Source: an uncultured Paracoccaceae bacterium (GTDB lineage: Bacteria; Pseudomonadota; Alphaproteobacteria; Rhodobacterales; Rhodobacteraceae). From it: a stretch of DNA of 64,000 nt. The DNA lies in the NCBI GenBank assembly GCA_913061275.1, contig CAJXSR010000005.1, forward strand, positions 1-64,000. The letters run 5' to 3'. A program made the translations under genes and the position numbers. Below the pieces are notes generated by a model. The model was not told the origin of the DNA, did not search any database, and saw only the letters and a list, made by a program, of their open reading frames with translations. Shown piece by piece: positions 7,574 to 16,109 of this stretch. Numbering within the stretch: the stretch's first letter is position 1; every line of letters begins with the position of its first letter.

Positions 7574-7948
7574 GAGCCTAATCCTTGGATGTGGTCATTG
7601 TGACCGTGTTTTATAAGGCTCGTATAGTGTTGATAATGTTGTTCCACAAACGCAGTTACTGCATTTCCGTAATGTGGTTTATGCATACCGGATAAAGACC
7701 AGATAAAATACATAGCGCGCTTCTAAAACCCGCAGTTCTTATAGTCACTGGCCATACACTCTCTCGCCATAGACTGCGCTTTCGAGATGCCTTCTGAAGT
7801 CATCTTGGCGGCTACCATATTAAGGGCCTCACTGACTCTCGTTTATAAGATTTCTTGTGCGTGATATTTTTCAATCATTGCTTTCACAGCAGTTTAGCTG
7901 CAAGCTTTGGTGTTATCTTATAAAAGGAATGCAACAAAGGAGGTGAAT
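7574..7948. other. Intergenic region with short open frames only
   Basis: No secure gene is visible. A minus-strand frame at 7723-7818 encodes 31 residues (MVAAKMTSEGISKAQSMARE, then CMASDYKNCGF) with plausible composition but no ribosome-binding site that I can defend. It could be a gene remnant. The right end contains the AGGAGG site of the following gene. Confidence 0.3.
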
Positions 7949-8296
7949 GTGGTTCATCAATTCCAATCAAAAATATGTATTATGTCGATCACGGCGGTTT
8001 TAATAATGATGTCACCAGCACAGGCACAGGTGGGTGGTTTTTTGAACAAGCTGAAGAGTATAGAAAAAACTGCCTATACCGTGACAAAGCTGCCAAAAGT
8101 ACAAGCTGATGTCGGCGGCGTGAAACTGGATTTAGATTCCTGTAGTGCAAAAACAGGCGTGAAAACCATCGATAATTCAACAACAGATAAAACCAAAGAT
8201 AAATGCGGCACACAGAATAAAAGTAATGCACCAGCCAAAGTGGATAATACACCTAGTAGACTTGAGAAGGCGGCACGCCATTGCCACCGCTGTTAA
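7949..8296 (+). CDS. Small secreted protein of unknown function
   Basis: I chose the GTG at 7949 because a perfect AGGAGG stands 5 bp in front of it. The 115-residue product has a signal peptide (hydrophobic ICIMSITAVLIMM, cleavage likely after PAQA). The mature part is Lys-, Thr- and Asp-rich, has four Cys residues and no recognised domain. It stands alone on the plus strand. The family is not recognised. Confidence 0.55.
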   Translation: MVHQFQSKICIMSITAVLIMMSPAQAQVGGFLNKLKSIEKTAYTVTKLPKVQADVGGVKLDLDSCSAKTGVKTIDNSTTDKTKDKCGTQNKSNAPAKVDNTPSRLEKAARHCHRC

Positions 8297-8335
8297 TGCG
8301 AATTACCCTGAATCGGACTCGGATAGCAGAGGTAA

Positions 8336-8443
8336 TTAACGATTATCTACGGGTGCCAGCACACGGTCATGAGGCGTTTTTTGTTGGAAAAGCGTAAGGG
8401 TAACGACTGCTAGTAATACCATAGCCCCGCCAATGATTTCCAT
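8336..8443 (-). CDS. Putative 35-residue single-span membrane protein
   Basis: The frame encodes MEIIGGAMVLLAVVTLTLFQ followed by QKTPHDRVLAPVDNR: one hydrophobic segment and a short charged tail. A GAGGCG lies about 12 bp before the ATG. No longer gene occupies the region on either strand. Small membrane proteins of this build are easily missed, but chance cannot be excluded. Confidence 0.35.
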   Translation of the reverse strand: MEIIGGAMVLLAVVTLTLFQQKTPHDRVLAPVDNR

Positions 8444-8798
8444 TGATGTTATTCGCCTCGGTTACGCATTATGCCCATGAATTGTAGGCCATAAGCTCAT
8501 AAAGTGATATTCGAACTGTTCTATTGGCGTGCATGTAACTAATCTGGTTTAGGTAAGTTAGCACTGGCAGTCACAACAAGCAGATTGGCAAAACTAGTCG
8601 ATATGTTGCCACGACTTGCGCACCGCTTACGCACCATTTTTTGAAACACTTCCTTAAATAAACTCATAATAAAAACAGCTTGCAGAGATGGATATCTCCT
8701 ACCGTCGGAGCCAATTTCCCCAAAAATATTCGGGAAAATGGCAAATAACCAGATAGTCTACCTTGCTTTGGTCCAATTTCCCTTCTACTGCCGTAACT
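8444..8798. other. Intergenic region upstream of rnd
   Basis: No gene is seen in these 355 bp. Close to rnd there is an inverted repeat, TTTCCC...GGGAAA (8710-8740), of unknown role. The promoter of rnd must lie here. Confidence 0.4.
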
Positions 8799-9956
8799 AT
8801 GAAAATTATTACCACGACACTCGAATTAGAAGCATTTTGCGCAGAATGTGCGAATTATGATTATGTCACCGTTGATACCGAGTTTTTGCGTGAACGTACG
8901 TATTACTCAAAACTGTGCCTTATCCAAATGGCCTATCCAGGCATGGGCGATGAAAACGCCGCTTTAATAGACCCGTTGTCAAACGAGCTGTCCCTTGAGC
9001 CGCTATATAAGCTTTTTGAAGATGAAAGCGTTGTTAAAGTGTTTCACGCCGCACGCCAAGATTTGGAAATATTCTTTGTCGATAAGGGCATTATCCCTAA
9101 TCCGTTATTTGATACGCAGATTGCCGCGATGGTTTGTGGCTTTGGTGAACAAGTGGGTTATGAAACATTAGTGCGTAAAATTGTTAATCTACCGCTTGAT
9201 AAATCTTCACGTTTTACAGACTGGAGCACACGGCCGCTTTCAGACAGACAAAAGACCTATGCTTTGGGTGATGTAACCCATTTGCGGGTAATTTATGAAC
9301 ATTTAAAACATCACCTTGAAAAAGCAGATCGCGCACCATGGGTTCAAGAAGAACTTGGTATTTTAACCAACCCTAATACCTATGTTGTTCATCCCGATGA
9401 TGCATGGAAACGGGTTAAAACCCGAAACGGTTCAGGCAAAATGCTTGCATATGTACGTGAATTAGCCCGGTTTAGGGAAGTATATGCGCAAACCAAAAAT
9501 ATTCCGCGTAACAGAGTGTATAAAGATGATGCCTTGCTGGAACTTGCTGCAACAAAACCTAATGCACACGATAAATTAAAGAAATCGCGTTTGTTACTGC
9601 GGGATGCCCGTGGCGGGGCGATTGCTGAGGGTATTATTGCCGCGGTTAAGGCGGCATCTATGGTTGAACCAAATGATTATCCCAAAGCACCCATTGTACG
9701 TGTGAAAAAGCAAGGCAATGACGGTTTGGCAGATTTGTTGCGTGTTCTACTAAAAGCAAGTGCTGAACAGGCTGGTGTCGCAAGTAAATTAATCTGTAGT
9801 GCCTCTGATTTAGATGCTATCGCAAATGGTGAAAGATCACTGCCAGCTTTTAGTGGCTGGCGCAAACAAGTGTTTGGCGGGAATGCACTTAAGCTGTGTG
9901 ATGGTGAAATTGCCTTATCCGCTCATAAGGATTCGGTTAAAATTGTTAAGCTTTAA
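8799..9956 (+). CDS. rnd: Ribonuclease D
   Basis: The 385-residue protein has a DEDD exonuclease domain, with motif I VDTEFLRERTYYS near the N-terminus, DTQIAAM and YALGDVTHLRVIYEHL further on, followed by an HRDC-type helical region. RNase D trims tRNA 3' ends in the cytoplasm. I chose ATG 8799 because the catalytic domain starts directly there. A TTG 36 bp upstream would add an unlikely leader. Its stop lies two bases from the convergent lipoprotein gene. Confidence 0.93.
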   Translation: MKIITTTLELEAFCAECANYDYVTVDTEFLRERTYYSKLCLIQMAYPGMGDENAALIDPLSNELSLEPLYKLFEDESVVKVFHAARQDLEIFFVDKGIIPNPLFDTQIAAMVCGFGEQVGYETLVRKIVNLPLDKSSRFTDWSTRPLSDRQKTYALGDVTHLRVIYEHLKHHLEKADRAPWVQEELGILTNPNTYVVHPDDAWKRVKTRNGSGKMLAYVRELARFREVYAQTKNIPRNRVYKDDALLELAATKPNAHDKLKKSRLLLRDARGGAIAEGIIAAVKAASMVEPNDYPKAPIVRVKKQGNDGLADLLRVLLKASAEQAGVASKLICSASDLDAIANGERSLPAFSGWRKQVFGGNALKLCDGEIALSAHKDSVKIVKL

Positions 9957-9958
9957 CC

Positions 9959-10459
9959 TTACTTTGAAACTGTAATTTCGTTTTGTTCTGCGATAACGCG
10001 AATTTTCTTTACAGATGGTAACTTGACCAAGTTAATTGCAGCACCTGCATAAATTTCTTTTGATCGTTTTGTCGTAATCAAAGCGTCAGTATAGGGTGCA
10101 TCCCCTTTGAATTCGTAACTGACAATACCGTTTTCGTCAGGCAAACCATTATTTAACGCAACAAGGTTCACATCACCATAGCCAGGTTGGCTTGCCGTTC
10201 CGCGCGCAGTAATCAAAACCCCACCCCGATACGGATCTACCTTAACTTCGACCACAACAGGTATCAGTGTGCGTGTATCAACAACTTTCTTTTTTTGTTC
10301 CAACACAACTTCTTTAACGCGTTTAGCGCCAAAGGATCCCACAGAACTTCCGCCACTAGACCCAGTAGAGCTGTTACCGGATGATCCTGTCATGCTGCCA
10401 ACGGCAGAACATCCTGTGACAAAACCAAATGCGATCATGGTGATAATAATCTTTTTCAT
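9959..10459 (-). CDS. Lipoprotein of unknown function
   Basis: The 166-residue product has a signal peptide with a lipobox (FGFVTGC, Cys17), then a Ser/Gly-rich linker (about residues 20-44) and a folded part of about 115 residues with alternating beta-like stretches (VVVEVKVDPYRGGVLITARG). It is probably membrane-anchored on the periplasmic side. I do not recognise a domain. It is convergent with rnd and divergent from sufE. Confidence 0.75.
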   Translation of the reverse strand: MKKIIITMIAFGFVTGCSAVGSMTGSSGNSSTGSSGGSSVGSFGAKRVKEVVLEQKKKVVDTRTLIPVVVEVKVDPYRGGVLITARGTASQPGYGDVNLVALNNGLPDENGIVSYEFKGDAPYTDALITTKRSKEIYAGAAINLVKLPSVKKIRVIAEQNEITVSK

Positions 10460-10597
10460 AACGTTGCCTTAACTGCTCTGCTATTACCGATACCCAAACT
10501 CTGGCTCAAAGAAAAGCCTTCTATAGCTATTATGCAAGAAAAACACTGGACGTTTTGCCCATACACTCATAATTGAGTAAAAAAACGAGGCGTAATC

Positions 10598-11023
10598 ATG
10601 TCGGAAACTTTTGAAGATATTGTGGAAACATTTGAGTTTTTGGATGATTGGGAAGATCGTTATCGCCACGTGATTGAAATGGGCCGCGCCATGAAGCCGC
10701 TTGATGATGTCTATAAAGTAGCTGCAACCAAGGTTGATGGCTGTGCGTCACAAGTCTGGATTATTCCGCAAATCAAAGGTGTAGGGTCGCAGGCGGTTCT
10801 GGAATTTGAAGGGGCAAGTGATGCAATGATCGTCAATGGCCTGATTGCAATCCTTAAGGTTTTATATGCTGGTAATACTTTGGAAGAGGCCCTGAAAATA
10901 GATGCCTTGACCGCATTTGGGCGCCTTGGACTGGATCAACATTTATCCGCACAACGTTCAAACGGTTTGCGCGCGATGATAGAGCGATTAAGAAGTGTTT
11001 CATTATCGGCTTCTAACGCCTGA
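10598..11023 (+). CDS. sufE: SufE-type sulfur acceptor
   Basis: The 141-residue protein matches SufE: the sulfur-accepting Cys49 lies in VDGCASQVW, and the C-terminus has the RSNGLRAMIERL helix. SufE takes sulfur from the SufS desulfurase and passes it to the Fe-S scaffold. The other suf genes are not in the window, as is common when sufE stands alone. The start follows an ACGAGG-type site. Confidence 0.92.
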   Translation: MSETFEDIVETFEFLDDWEDRYRHVIEMGRAMKPLDDVYKVAATKVDGCASQVWIIPQIKGVGSQAVLEFEGASDAMIVNGLIAILKVLYAGNTLEEALKIDALTAFGRLGLDQHLSAQRSNGLRAMIERLRSVSLSASNA

Positions 11024-11052
11024 AAACGGTTATGAATAGTTTGCATGATTAT

Positions 11053-11097
11053 TATGATTAATATGCGTTTGAATCATATTAAGAAACCTGTCACAGG
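11053..11097 (+). promoter_or_regulatory. Structured leader of the homocysteine methyltransferase gene
   Basis: Two hairpins lie 45-90 bp before the gene: TATGATT/AATCATA with a 12-nt loop (11053-11078) and CCTG-TCA-CAGG (11087-11097). Further down, GCAG can pair with CTGC, and GCTAAGGA stands near the start codon, which recalls the 3' part of SAM-II riboswitches. The match is too weak to name a class. Confidence 0.25.
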
Positions 11098-11140
11098 CAG
11101 ATAAACACTATGCGAAATACAGCTGCTAAGGATAAGCTAT

Positions 11141-12151
11141 ATGTCACAAATTATGCAAAAAATCATCGATAAACAAGGGTTTGTTTTGGCTGACGGTGCG
11201 ACTGGCACCAATTTGTTCAACATGGGTCTTATGTCGGGTGACGCACCTGAAATGTGGAATGAAGAACATCCTGATCGCATTGCAAAACTATATCAAGGGG
11301 CTGTAGACGCGGGCTCTGATCTGTTTTTGACAAACAGCTTTGGCGGAAATGCCTCTCGGTTGAAGTTGCACAACGCCCAGCATCGCGCACGCGAGTTATC
11401 CCGTATGTCCGCAGAAATTGGCCGCGAAGTTGCAGATAAGTCCGGCCGCGATATTGTGGTTGCAGGTTCAATCGGCCCCACAGGCGAAATTATGGGCAAG
11501 ATCGGCACATTAACCCATGAAGCGGCAGTTGAAGTGTTCGAAGAACAGGCGCACGGCTTACTAGAAGGCGGCGCAGATGTTCTATGGATTGAAACGTTTT
11601 CAGCACCCGAAGAATATGCTGCCGCCGCCCAAGCAATGCAAAACGTAGGTGCGGATTGGTGCGGTACTATGAGCTTTGATACCGCAGGGCGCACAATGAT
11701 GGGGCTAACCTCTGCCAATATGGTTAAAATGGTAGATGATCTTGATTATGCGCCATATGCATTTGGTGCAAACTGTGGGGTAGGGGCATCTGACCTGTTG
11801 CGCACAGTTTTAGGTTTTTCTGAAACAGATAATAGCCGCCCAATCATTGCTAAGGGCAATGCAGGCATACCAAAATATGTTGATGGACATATTCATTACG
11901 ATGGCACGCCGGATTTAATGGCGGAATATGCAATTCTTGCACGCAATTCAGGTGCTACGATAATCGGGGGCTGTTGTGGCACAATGCCAGAGCATTTACG
12001 TGCCATGCGCAAAGCACTTGATAGCACACCAAAAGGTGAAAAACCCAGCCATGAGCAAATAACATCTGTCTTGGGCGCATTCTCATCCGACAATGATGGA
12101 ACCGGTGATGCACCTGTGCAAAAACCCCGTCGAAACCGTCGCCGTGGCTAA
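11141..12151 (+). CDS. Homocysteine S-methyltransferase component of split methionine synthase
   Basis: The 336-residue protein has the zinc-dependent homocysteine methyltransferase fold: LADGATGTNLF at the N-terminus and the zinc ligands in GANCGVGAS and IGGCCGTMPEH. It corresponds to the first domain of MetH. The corrinoid-binding partner follows directly, so the pair probably works as a split B12-dependent methionine synthase, as I recall being described for Phaeobacter and Dinoroseobacter. It is often annotated as betaine-homocysteine methyltransferase; the sequence alone does not decide the methyl donor. The C-terminus ends in a basic tail (KPRRNRRRG). The pterin-binding component is not in the window. 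Confidence 0.85.
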   Translation: MSQIMQKIIDKQGFVLADGATGTNLFNMGLMSGDAPEMWNEEHPDRIAKLYQGAVDAGSDLFLTNSFGGNASRLKLHNAQHRARELSRMSAEIGREVADKSGRDIVVAGSIGPTGEIMGKIGTLTHEAAVEVFEEQAHGLLEGGADVLWIETFSAPEEYAAAAQAMQNVGADWCGTMSFDTAGRTMMGLTSANMVKMVDDLDYAPYAFGANCGVGASDLLRTVLGFSETDNSRPIIAKGNAGIPKYVDGHIHYDGTPDLMAEYAILARNSGATIIGGCCGTMPEHLRAMRKALDSTPKGEKPSHEQITSVLGAFSSDNDGTGDAPVQKPRRNRRRG

Positions 12152-12268
12152 ATTTAACGTTGTTGGTCGCACCACCGTTGTGTTTTGTCGTAAACTGTAA
12201 AGATAAATACAGTAAAATCCGTGAAATACATAAGTATGAACCACTTAAACGAATAAAGGGAATTAAAG

Positions 12269-12970
12269 ATGTCCGACGAAGAAGATGATATCATCCTATC
12301 CGAGCTGTCAGATGATGAGCTGGTGCTGCAAATGCACGATGACCTTTATGACGGTATGAAAGAGGAAATCGAAGAATCAGTAAACATCCTATTGGATCGT
12401 GGCTGGATGCCTTATGACGTACTAACCAAAGCTTTGGTTGAAGGCATGCGCATCGTCGGTATTGATTTTCGTGATGGTATACTGTTTGTGCCCGAAGTGC
12501 TGCTGGCCGCGAATGCGATGAAGGGCGGTATGTTTATTCTTAAGCCGCTACTGGCTGAAACAGGTGCACCGCGTTTGGGCAATATGCTGATCGGTACTGT
12601 GAAGGGTGATATTCACGACATCGGCAAAAACCTAGTGACCATGATGATGGAAGGGGCTGGCTTTGAGGTCAAAGACCTTGGCATCAACAACCCGGTTGAA
12701 AACTATCTAGATGAGTTGGACAGCAACGAATACGATATTCTTGGTATGTCTGCCCTGCTGACCACAACAATGCCTTACATGAAGGTCGTTATTGATACGA
12801 TGGTCGAAAAAGGCATGCGCGACGATTATGTTGTCCTTGTCGGTGGCGCACCGTTGAACGAAGAGTTCGGCAAAGCCATTGGCGCAGACGCATATTGCCG
12901 CGATGCCGCAGTAGCAGTGGAAACCGCAAAAGAATATATGGCCAAAAAACACAATCAAATGAGTGCTTAA
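12269..12970 (+). CDS. Corrinoid (B12-binding) methyltransferase protein
   Basis: The 233-residue protein has an N-terminal helical cap (about residues 1-95) and a B12-binding domain with the classic motif: GDIHDIGKN with the cobalt-ligand His, then SALLTTTM and VGGAPLN. It carries the methyl group between donor and homocysteine methyltransferase in place of the MetH B12 domain. It is followed without a gap by the DUF1638 gene (stop TAA, then ATG), so both are translated from one mRNA. A 117-bp gap separates it from the methyltransferase gene. Confidence 0.9.
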   Translation: MSDEEDDIILSELSDDELVLQMHDDLYDGMKEEIEESVNILLDRGWMPYDVLTKALVEGMRIVGIDFRDGILFVPEVLLAANAMKGGMFILKPLLAETGAPRLGNMLIGTVKGDIHDIGKNLVTMMMEGAGFEVKDLGINNPVENYLDELDSNEYDILGMSALLTTTMPYMKVVIDTMVEKGMRDDYVVLVGGAPLNEEFGKAIGADAYCRDAAVAVETAKEYMAKKHNQMSA

Positions 12971-13615
12971 ATGGCTTTATCTGTCGATGATACAACATTG
13001 ACTGAAAAAGGTTTGAACGCGCCTGATGTAAAAATCGGGCGCGTTTTGCTTTTGGCATGTGGTGCATTGGCCCATGAAATTCTCGCCCTTAAACGACTGA
13101 ACAACTGGGATCATATGGATTTGAAATGCCTGCCTGCCAAGTACCATCTTTATCCCGATAAAATCCCCAAAGTGGTGGAAGAGGCGGTTCATAAACACCG
13201 TAACGATTACGAAACCATCTTCGTGGTCTACGCCGACTGTGGCACTGGTGGCCTGTTACAGGCTAAATGCGCCGAACTGGGTGTGGAAATGGTCGCAGGC
13301 CCGCATTGCTACAGCTTTTTCGAAGGCAATGATGTGTTTGCCAAAACTTCCGAAGATGAAATCACTGCGTTTTATCTGACCGACTTTCTAGTCAAACAAT
13401 TTGATGCTTTCATCATGAAACCGATGGGCTTAGACCGCCACCCAGAACTGCGCGATATGTATTTCGGCAATTATACTAAGGTGGTTTATCAAGCCCAGAT
13501 TAACGATCCTGTGTTGGACGCTAAGGCTCAAGAATGTGCCGATAAACTAGGTTTGCCGTTAGAGCGACGTTTTACGGGGTACGGGGACTTAGAAGTGGCA
13601 CTAAAGGCTGTTTAG
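12971..13615 (+). CDS. DUF1638 protein linked to B12-dependent methionine synthesis
   Basis: The 214-residue protein belongs to DUF1638 by its overall pattern: VLLLACGALAHEI, LKCLPAKYHLYPDKIP, FVVYADCGTGG and GPHCYSFFEGN. Its ATG follows immediately on the stop of the corrinoid protein gene, so it is translationally coupled. Conserved Cys and His residues suggest metal or cofactor binding. The context points to a role in maturing or reactivating the corrinoid methionine synthase; I recall fitness data tying a neighbour of this type to methionine, but I cannot verify it here. Confidence 0.8.
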   Translation: MALSVDDTTLTEKGLNAPDVKIGRVLLLACGALAHEILALKRLNNWDHMDLKCLPAKYHLYPDKIPKVVEEAVHKHRNDYETIFVVYADCGTGGLLQAKCAELGVEMVAGPHCYSFFEGNDVFAKTSEDEITAFYLTDFLVKQFDAFIMKPMGLDRHPELRDMYFGNYTKVVYQAQINDPVLDAKAQECADKLGLPLERRFTGYGDLEVALKAV

Positions 13616-13788
13616 GTGGGTGTGGTGTCATTTAAGATTTAGTATATTGCAATAACGTGTATAAACATACTTCAGCAAAGATGATCCCCAGCAGAATTTA
13701 ACGATTTGTGTGTTCCACCAAATGTACAAGCAGTTCCCCATTTTCCGTCTGAACATGGCAGAACTGTATATTTACTTCCATTTCCACA

Positions 13789-14499
13789 TTAAAGATAATA
13801 CTTTTTTCTACCTGACCAACCAGCAATAGCCGTGCTTCCAGTTATTTTCCATCCATTGGTGGTTTGAGACGATGTATTGCGAATATTTGAACTAGAATTG
13901 TTTGTGCCATTAGATCCAGCTGCCGATAGGCCATCACAAGCACCTTCAGAACAAACCTTACCAATGACTGCACCTGTCGCAATAGCGGCTCCAGCAATTG
14001 GCTTTAACCAACCGTAGCTACACCCATCTTCTAGCCCTGTCACACATCGCCTTTTGTTCCCTCCAGCAGTGCGTTTAGGGTTTGAGGTCGCAACATGTCT
14101 TGGTGCAAGACCTTTTGTGTCCCCGCGTACAAATGAACTCCACATCACATCTGTGCCAGCTGGTGCGCATTGATCCTTTTCGACATCTTCCGCACGCGTA
14201 ATACGCATTGAATAACAAATTTTGTCTTCGCCAGCCCACCATCGGCCAGATTCTCTTCTCCGATAGCCTTTCGGCGTTTCCTTAAAGTAATAAGCCCGTC
14301 CATTGCTAGAATGGTAAATGTAACGCGTGCCCAAAGATCGATCATTAGGCCCTAAGTGAAGATAACGTTGTTCTCTCGTCAGTTTCGAAACAGTATGGTT
14401 GGAATATTTTGATTTTACATCGGATTTATTTAGTGGTTCCCCACATCCTGTCATCACTAATGTTACAATGATAATAGCACTCTTTACTTTACAAACCAC
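13789..14499 (-). CDS. Lipoprotein of unknown function
   Basis: The 236-residue product has a signal peptide with a lipobox (TLVMTGC, Cys19). The first half has a GRWW-x3-DKICYSM motif reminiscent of DUF995-like proteins. The C-terminal third is low-complexity, rich in Gly, Ser and Asn, with a short hydrophobic stretch (AGAAIATGAVIG). It is probably anchored in the inner or outer membrane. It stands alone, and 240 bp upstream lies one copy of a TGTCCCA palindrome. The function is not recognised. Confidence 0.65.
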   Translation of the reverse strand: MVCKVKSAIIIVTLVMTGCGEPLNKSDVKSKYSNHTVSKLTREQRYLHLGPNDRSLGTRYIYHSSNGRAYYFKETPKGYRRRESGRWWAGEDKICYSMRITRAEDVEKDQCAPAGTDVMWSSFVRGDTKGLAPRHVATSNPKRTAGGNKRRCVTGLEDGCSYGWLKPIAGAAIATGAVIGKVCSEGACDGLSAAGSNGTNNSSSNIRNTSSQTTNGWKITGSTAIAGWSGRKKYYL

Positions 14500-14738
14500 A
14501 ATTTTTCTCCGCCTTTATGAAAATTGGTCACAAATAATGCTACCAGTCAATAAATACTTGATTCTGATCCAATCAGACACTGAATAGCTGTTTCCATCCA
14601 ATATACTTGGCCAATAACTGTAGGGTATTGATGGGATTGTTGAGTGTGGATCATTGTGATGCCATGAATGGTGCACTTGGGATGTGAATGGGCAGTTATT
14701 ATTTGTGAATAAATATAAATAACAATACCTTACCCCCA

Positions 14739-14754
14739 TGTCCCAACTGGGACA
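14739..14754. promoter_or_regulatory. TGTCCCA-N2-TGGGACA palindrome, copy 1
   Basis: TGTCCCAACTGGGACA is a 7-bp perfect inverted repeat with a 2-bp spacer. Its exact reverse complement occurs at 20119-20134, outside the dctBD-pur block. The shape fits a dimeric regulator site. It lies between the 3' end of the DctD-like gene and the promoter side of the lipoprotein gene. Confidence 0.5.
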
Positions 14755-14770
14755 TCTCATATTCCAACCC

Positions 14771-16105
14771 TTACCCCACATAATCCGAACGGGTCAGGCT
14801 ATACTTCGCCATCTTCTCATTCAATGTCCTGCGCGGCAGTTTCAACTCTTCCATCACCGACTGAATAGATCCTTTATGACGGCGCATTGTGTTGTCTATC
14901 AGCATCCGCTCAAACGCTTCCACATGCTCTTTTAGGGGTTTGCCATCTTCCATAACTTCAGGCGCATCATCCTCGCCATCGGCCATCAACAGACCAGAAA
15001 TTGAATAGCTACCCCGACGGCTTTGCAAAACTGTTCGTTCTGCCAGATTGATAAGCTGTCGAATATTCCCGGGCCAAGGGGCCTGCAACAGCTTGGCTGC
15101 ATCTTCGGCAGATACCTCTGGCTGGTCGCACCCATATTCATCAGCAAAAGTTTCGGCATAGCGGGTAAATAACGTCAAAATATCCTGCCCACGCTGACGC
15201 AAAGGTGGCGGTGTTAATTGCATTGCTGCAAGGCGAAAAAACAAGTCTTGGCGCATTAATGCTTCCATTGAATTGTTTGGATCAGGCTCATTTGATATGG
15301 CAATAATCCGTAATTGCGATATTTCACCACGATCATGTTCAGCGATTGCACTTAGCAATTTAGCCTGAACAGAAGCGGGCAGGGATTCTATATCTTCCAA
15401 ACACAAAGTACCGCCAAGGGACGCTTCCAAATAGGGTGTAGCATGTTCATTTGGGCCAAACAGCCGTTTAGATAATTCATCTTCGGTGTAAGCTGCACAA
15501 TTTACAGTGATAAACTTCTTACCTTGGCGCGATCCACAAGCATGCAAGGCATGTGCTATCAGGCTTTTACCAGTTCCCGTTTCACCAGAGATTAGAATAT
15601 GCCCGTCGGCCTGTGCCAAATCCAGAATATCCTCGCGCAGGCGTTCCATTACGGGGCTAGAGCCAACCAATTTACGCAACAACGTTGTACCATCAGACAG
15701 CTCACGGCGCAAAGTGCGGTTATCCAGCGTCAGGCGGCGGGTTTGCACCGCACGCTTGGCCAATTCGGCCATGCGTTCAGGGTCAAACGGTTTTTCAAGA
15801 AAATCATAAGCCCCAATGCGCATGGCATCAACTGCCATAGAAACATCGCCATGCCCCGTTATCATTATAACGGGGATGGTATTGTCGATGCTTTGCAACT
15901 TCTTCAAAAACTGAATGCCGTCTATTTCAGGCATACGCACATCTGAAATAATAATCCCAGGGAAGTCCGCATCAATTTCTTTTAGTGCATGAACCGCACT
16001 CGGATAGGTAATTGTGCGATAACCCGATAATGTCAGCCATTGCGATATACTTTCACGCATGTCCTGCTCATCATCTACTATCGCTATTTTTATTTGCTCG
16101 ACCAT
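14771..16105 (-). CDS. dctD: DctD-like response regulator without GAFTGA
   Basis: The 444-residue protein has a receiver domain (acceptor Asp55, Lys105), an AAA+ domain with Walker A GETGTGK (174-180) and Walker B-like LCLEDI (234-239), and a C-terminal Fis-type helix-turn-helix. The sigma54-contacting GAFTGA loop is missing: LFGPNEHATPYLEASLGGTL (215-234) replaces the usual longer stretch. Walker B has Glu-Asp instead of Asp-Glu. It therefore probably does not activate sigma54 promoters in the classic way. It follows its sensor kinase with a 4-bp gap. No C4-dicarboxylate transporter genes adjoin, so the dct name rests on similarity only. Confidence 0.8.
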   Translation of the reverse strand: MVEQIKIAIVDDEQDMRESISQWLTLSGYRTITYPSAVHALKEIDADFPGIIISDVRMPEIDGIQFLKKLQSIDNTIPVIMITGHGDVSMAVDAMRIGAYDFLEKPFDPERMAELAKRAVQTRRLTLDNRTLRRELSDGTTLLRKLVGSSPVMERLREDILDLAQADGHILISGETGTGKSLIAHALHACGSRQGKKFITVNCAAYTEDELSKRLFGPNEHATPYLEASLGGTLCLEDIESLPASVQAKLLSAIAEHDRGEISQLRIIAISNEPDPNNSMEALMRQDLFFRLAAMQLTPPPLRQRGQDILTLFTRYAETFADEYGCDQPEVSAEDAAKLLQAPWPGNIRQLINLAERTVLQSRRGSYSISGLLMADGEDDAPEVMEDGKPLKEHVEAFERMLIDNTMRRHKGSIQSVMEELKLPRRTLNEKMAKYSLTRSDYVG

Positions 16106-16109
16106 TTGG

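Noticed and set aside
11024-11140. SAM-II riboswitch call
   Set aside because: GCTAAGGA near the start is suggestive, but the stem, loop and pseudoknot residues do not fit the consensus I know. It is listed only as a structured leader.
14500-14738. Sigma54 promoter in front of the lipoprotein gene
   Set aside because: A palindrome 240 bp upstream made this worth checking, but no TGGCAC-N5-TTGC element is present on the needed strand.
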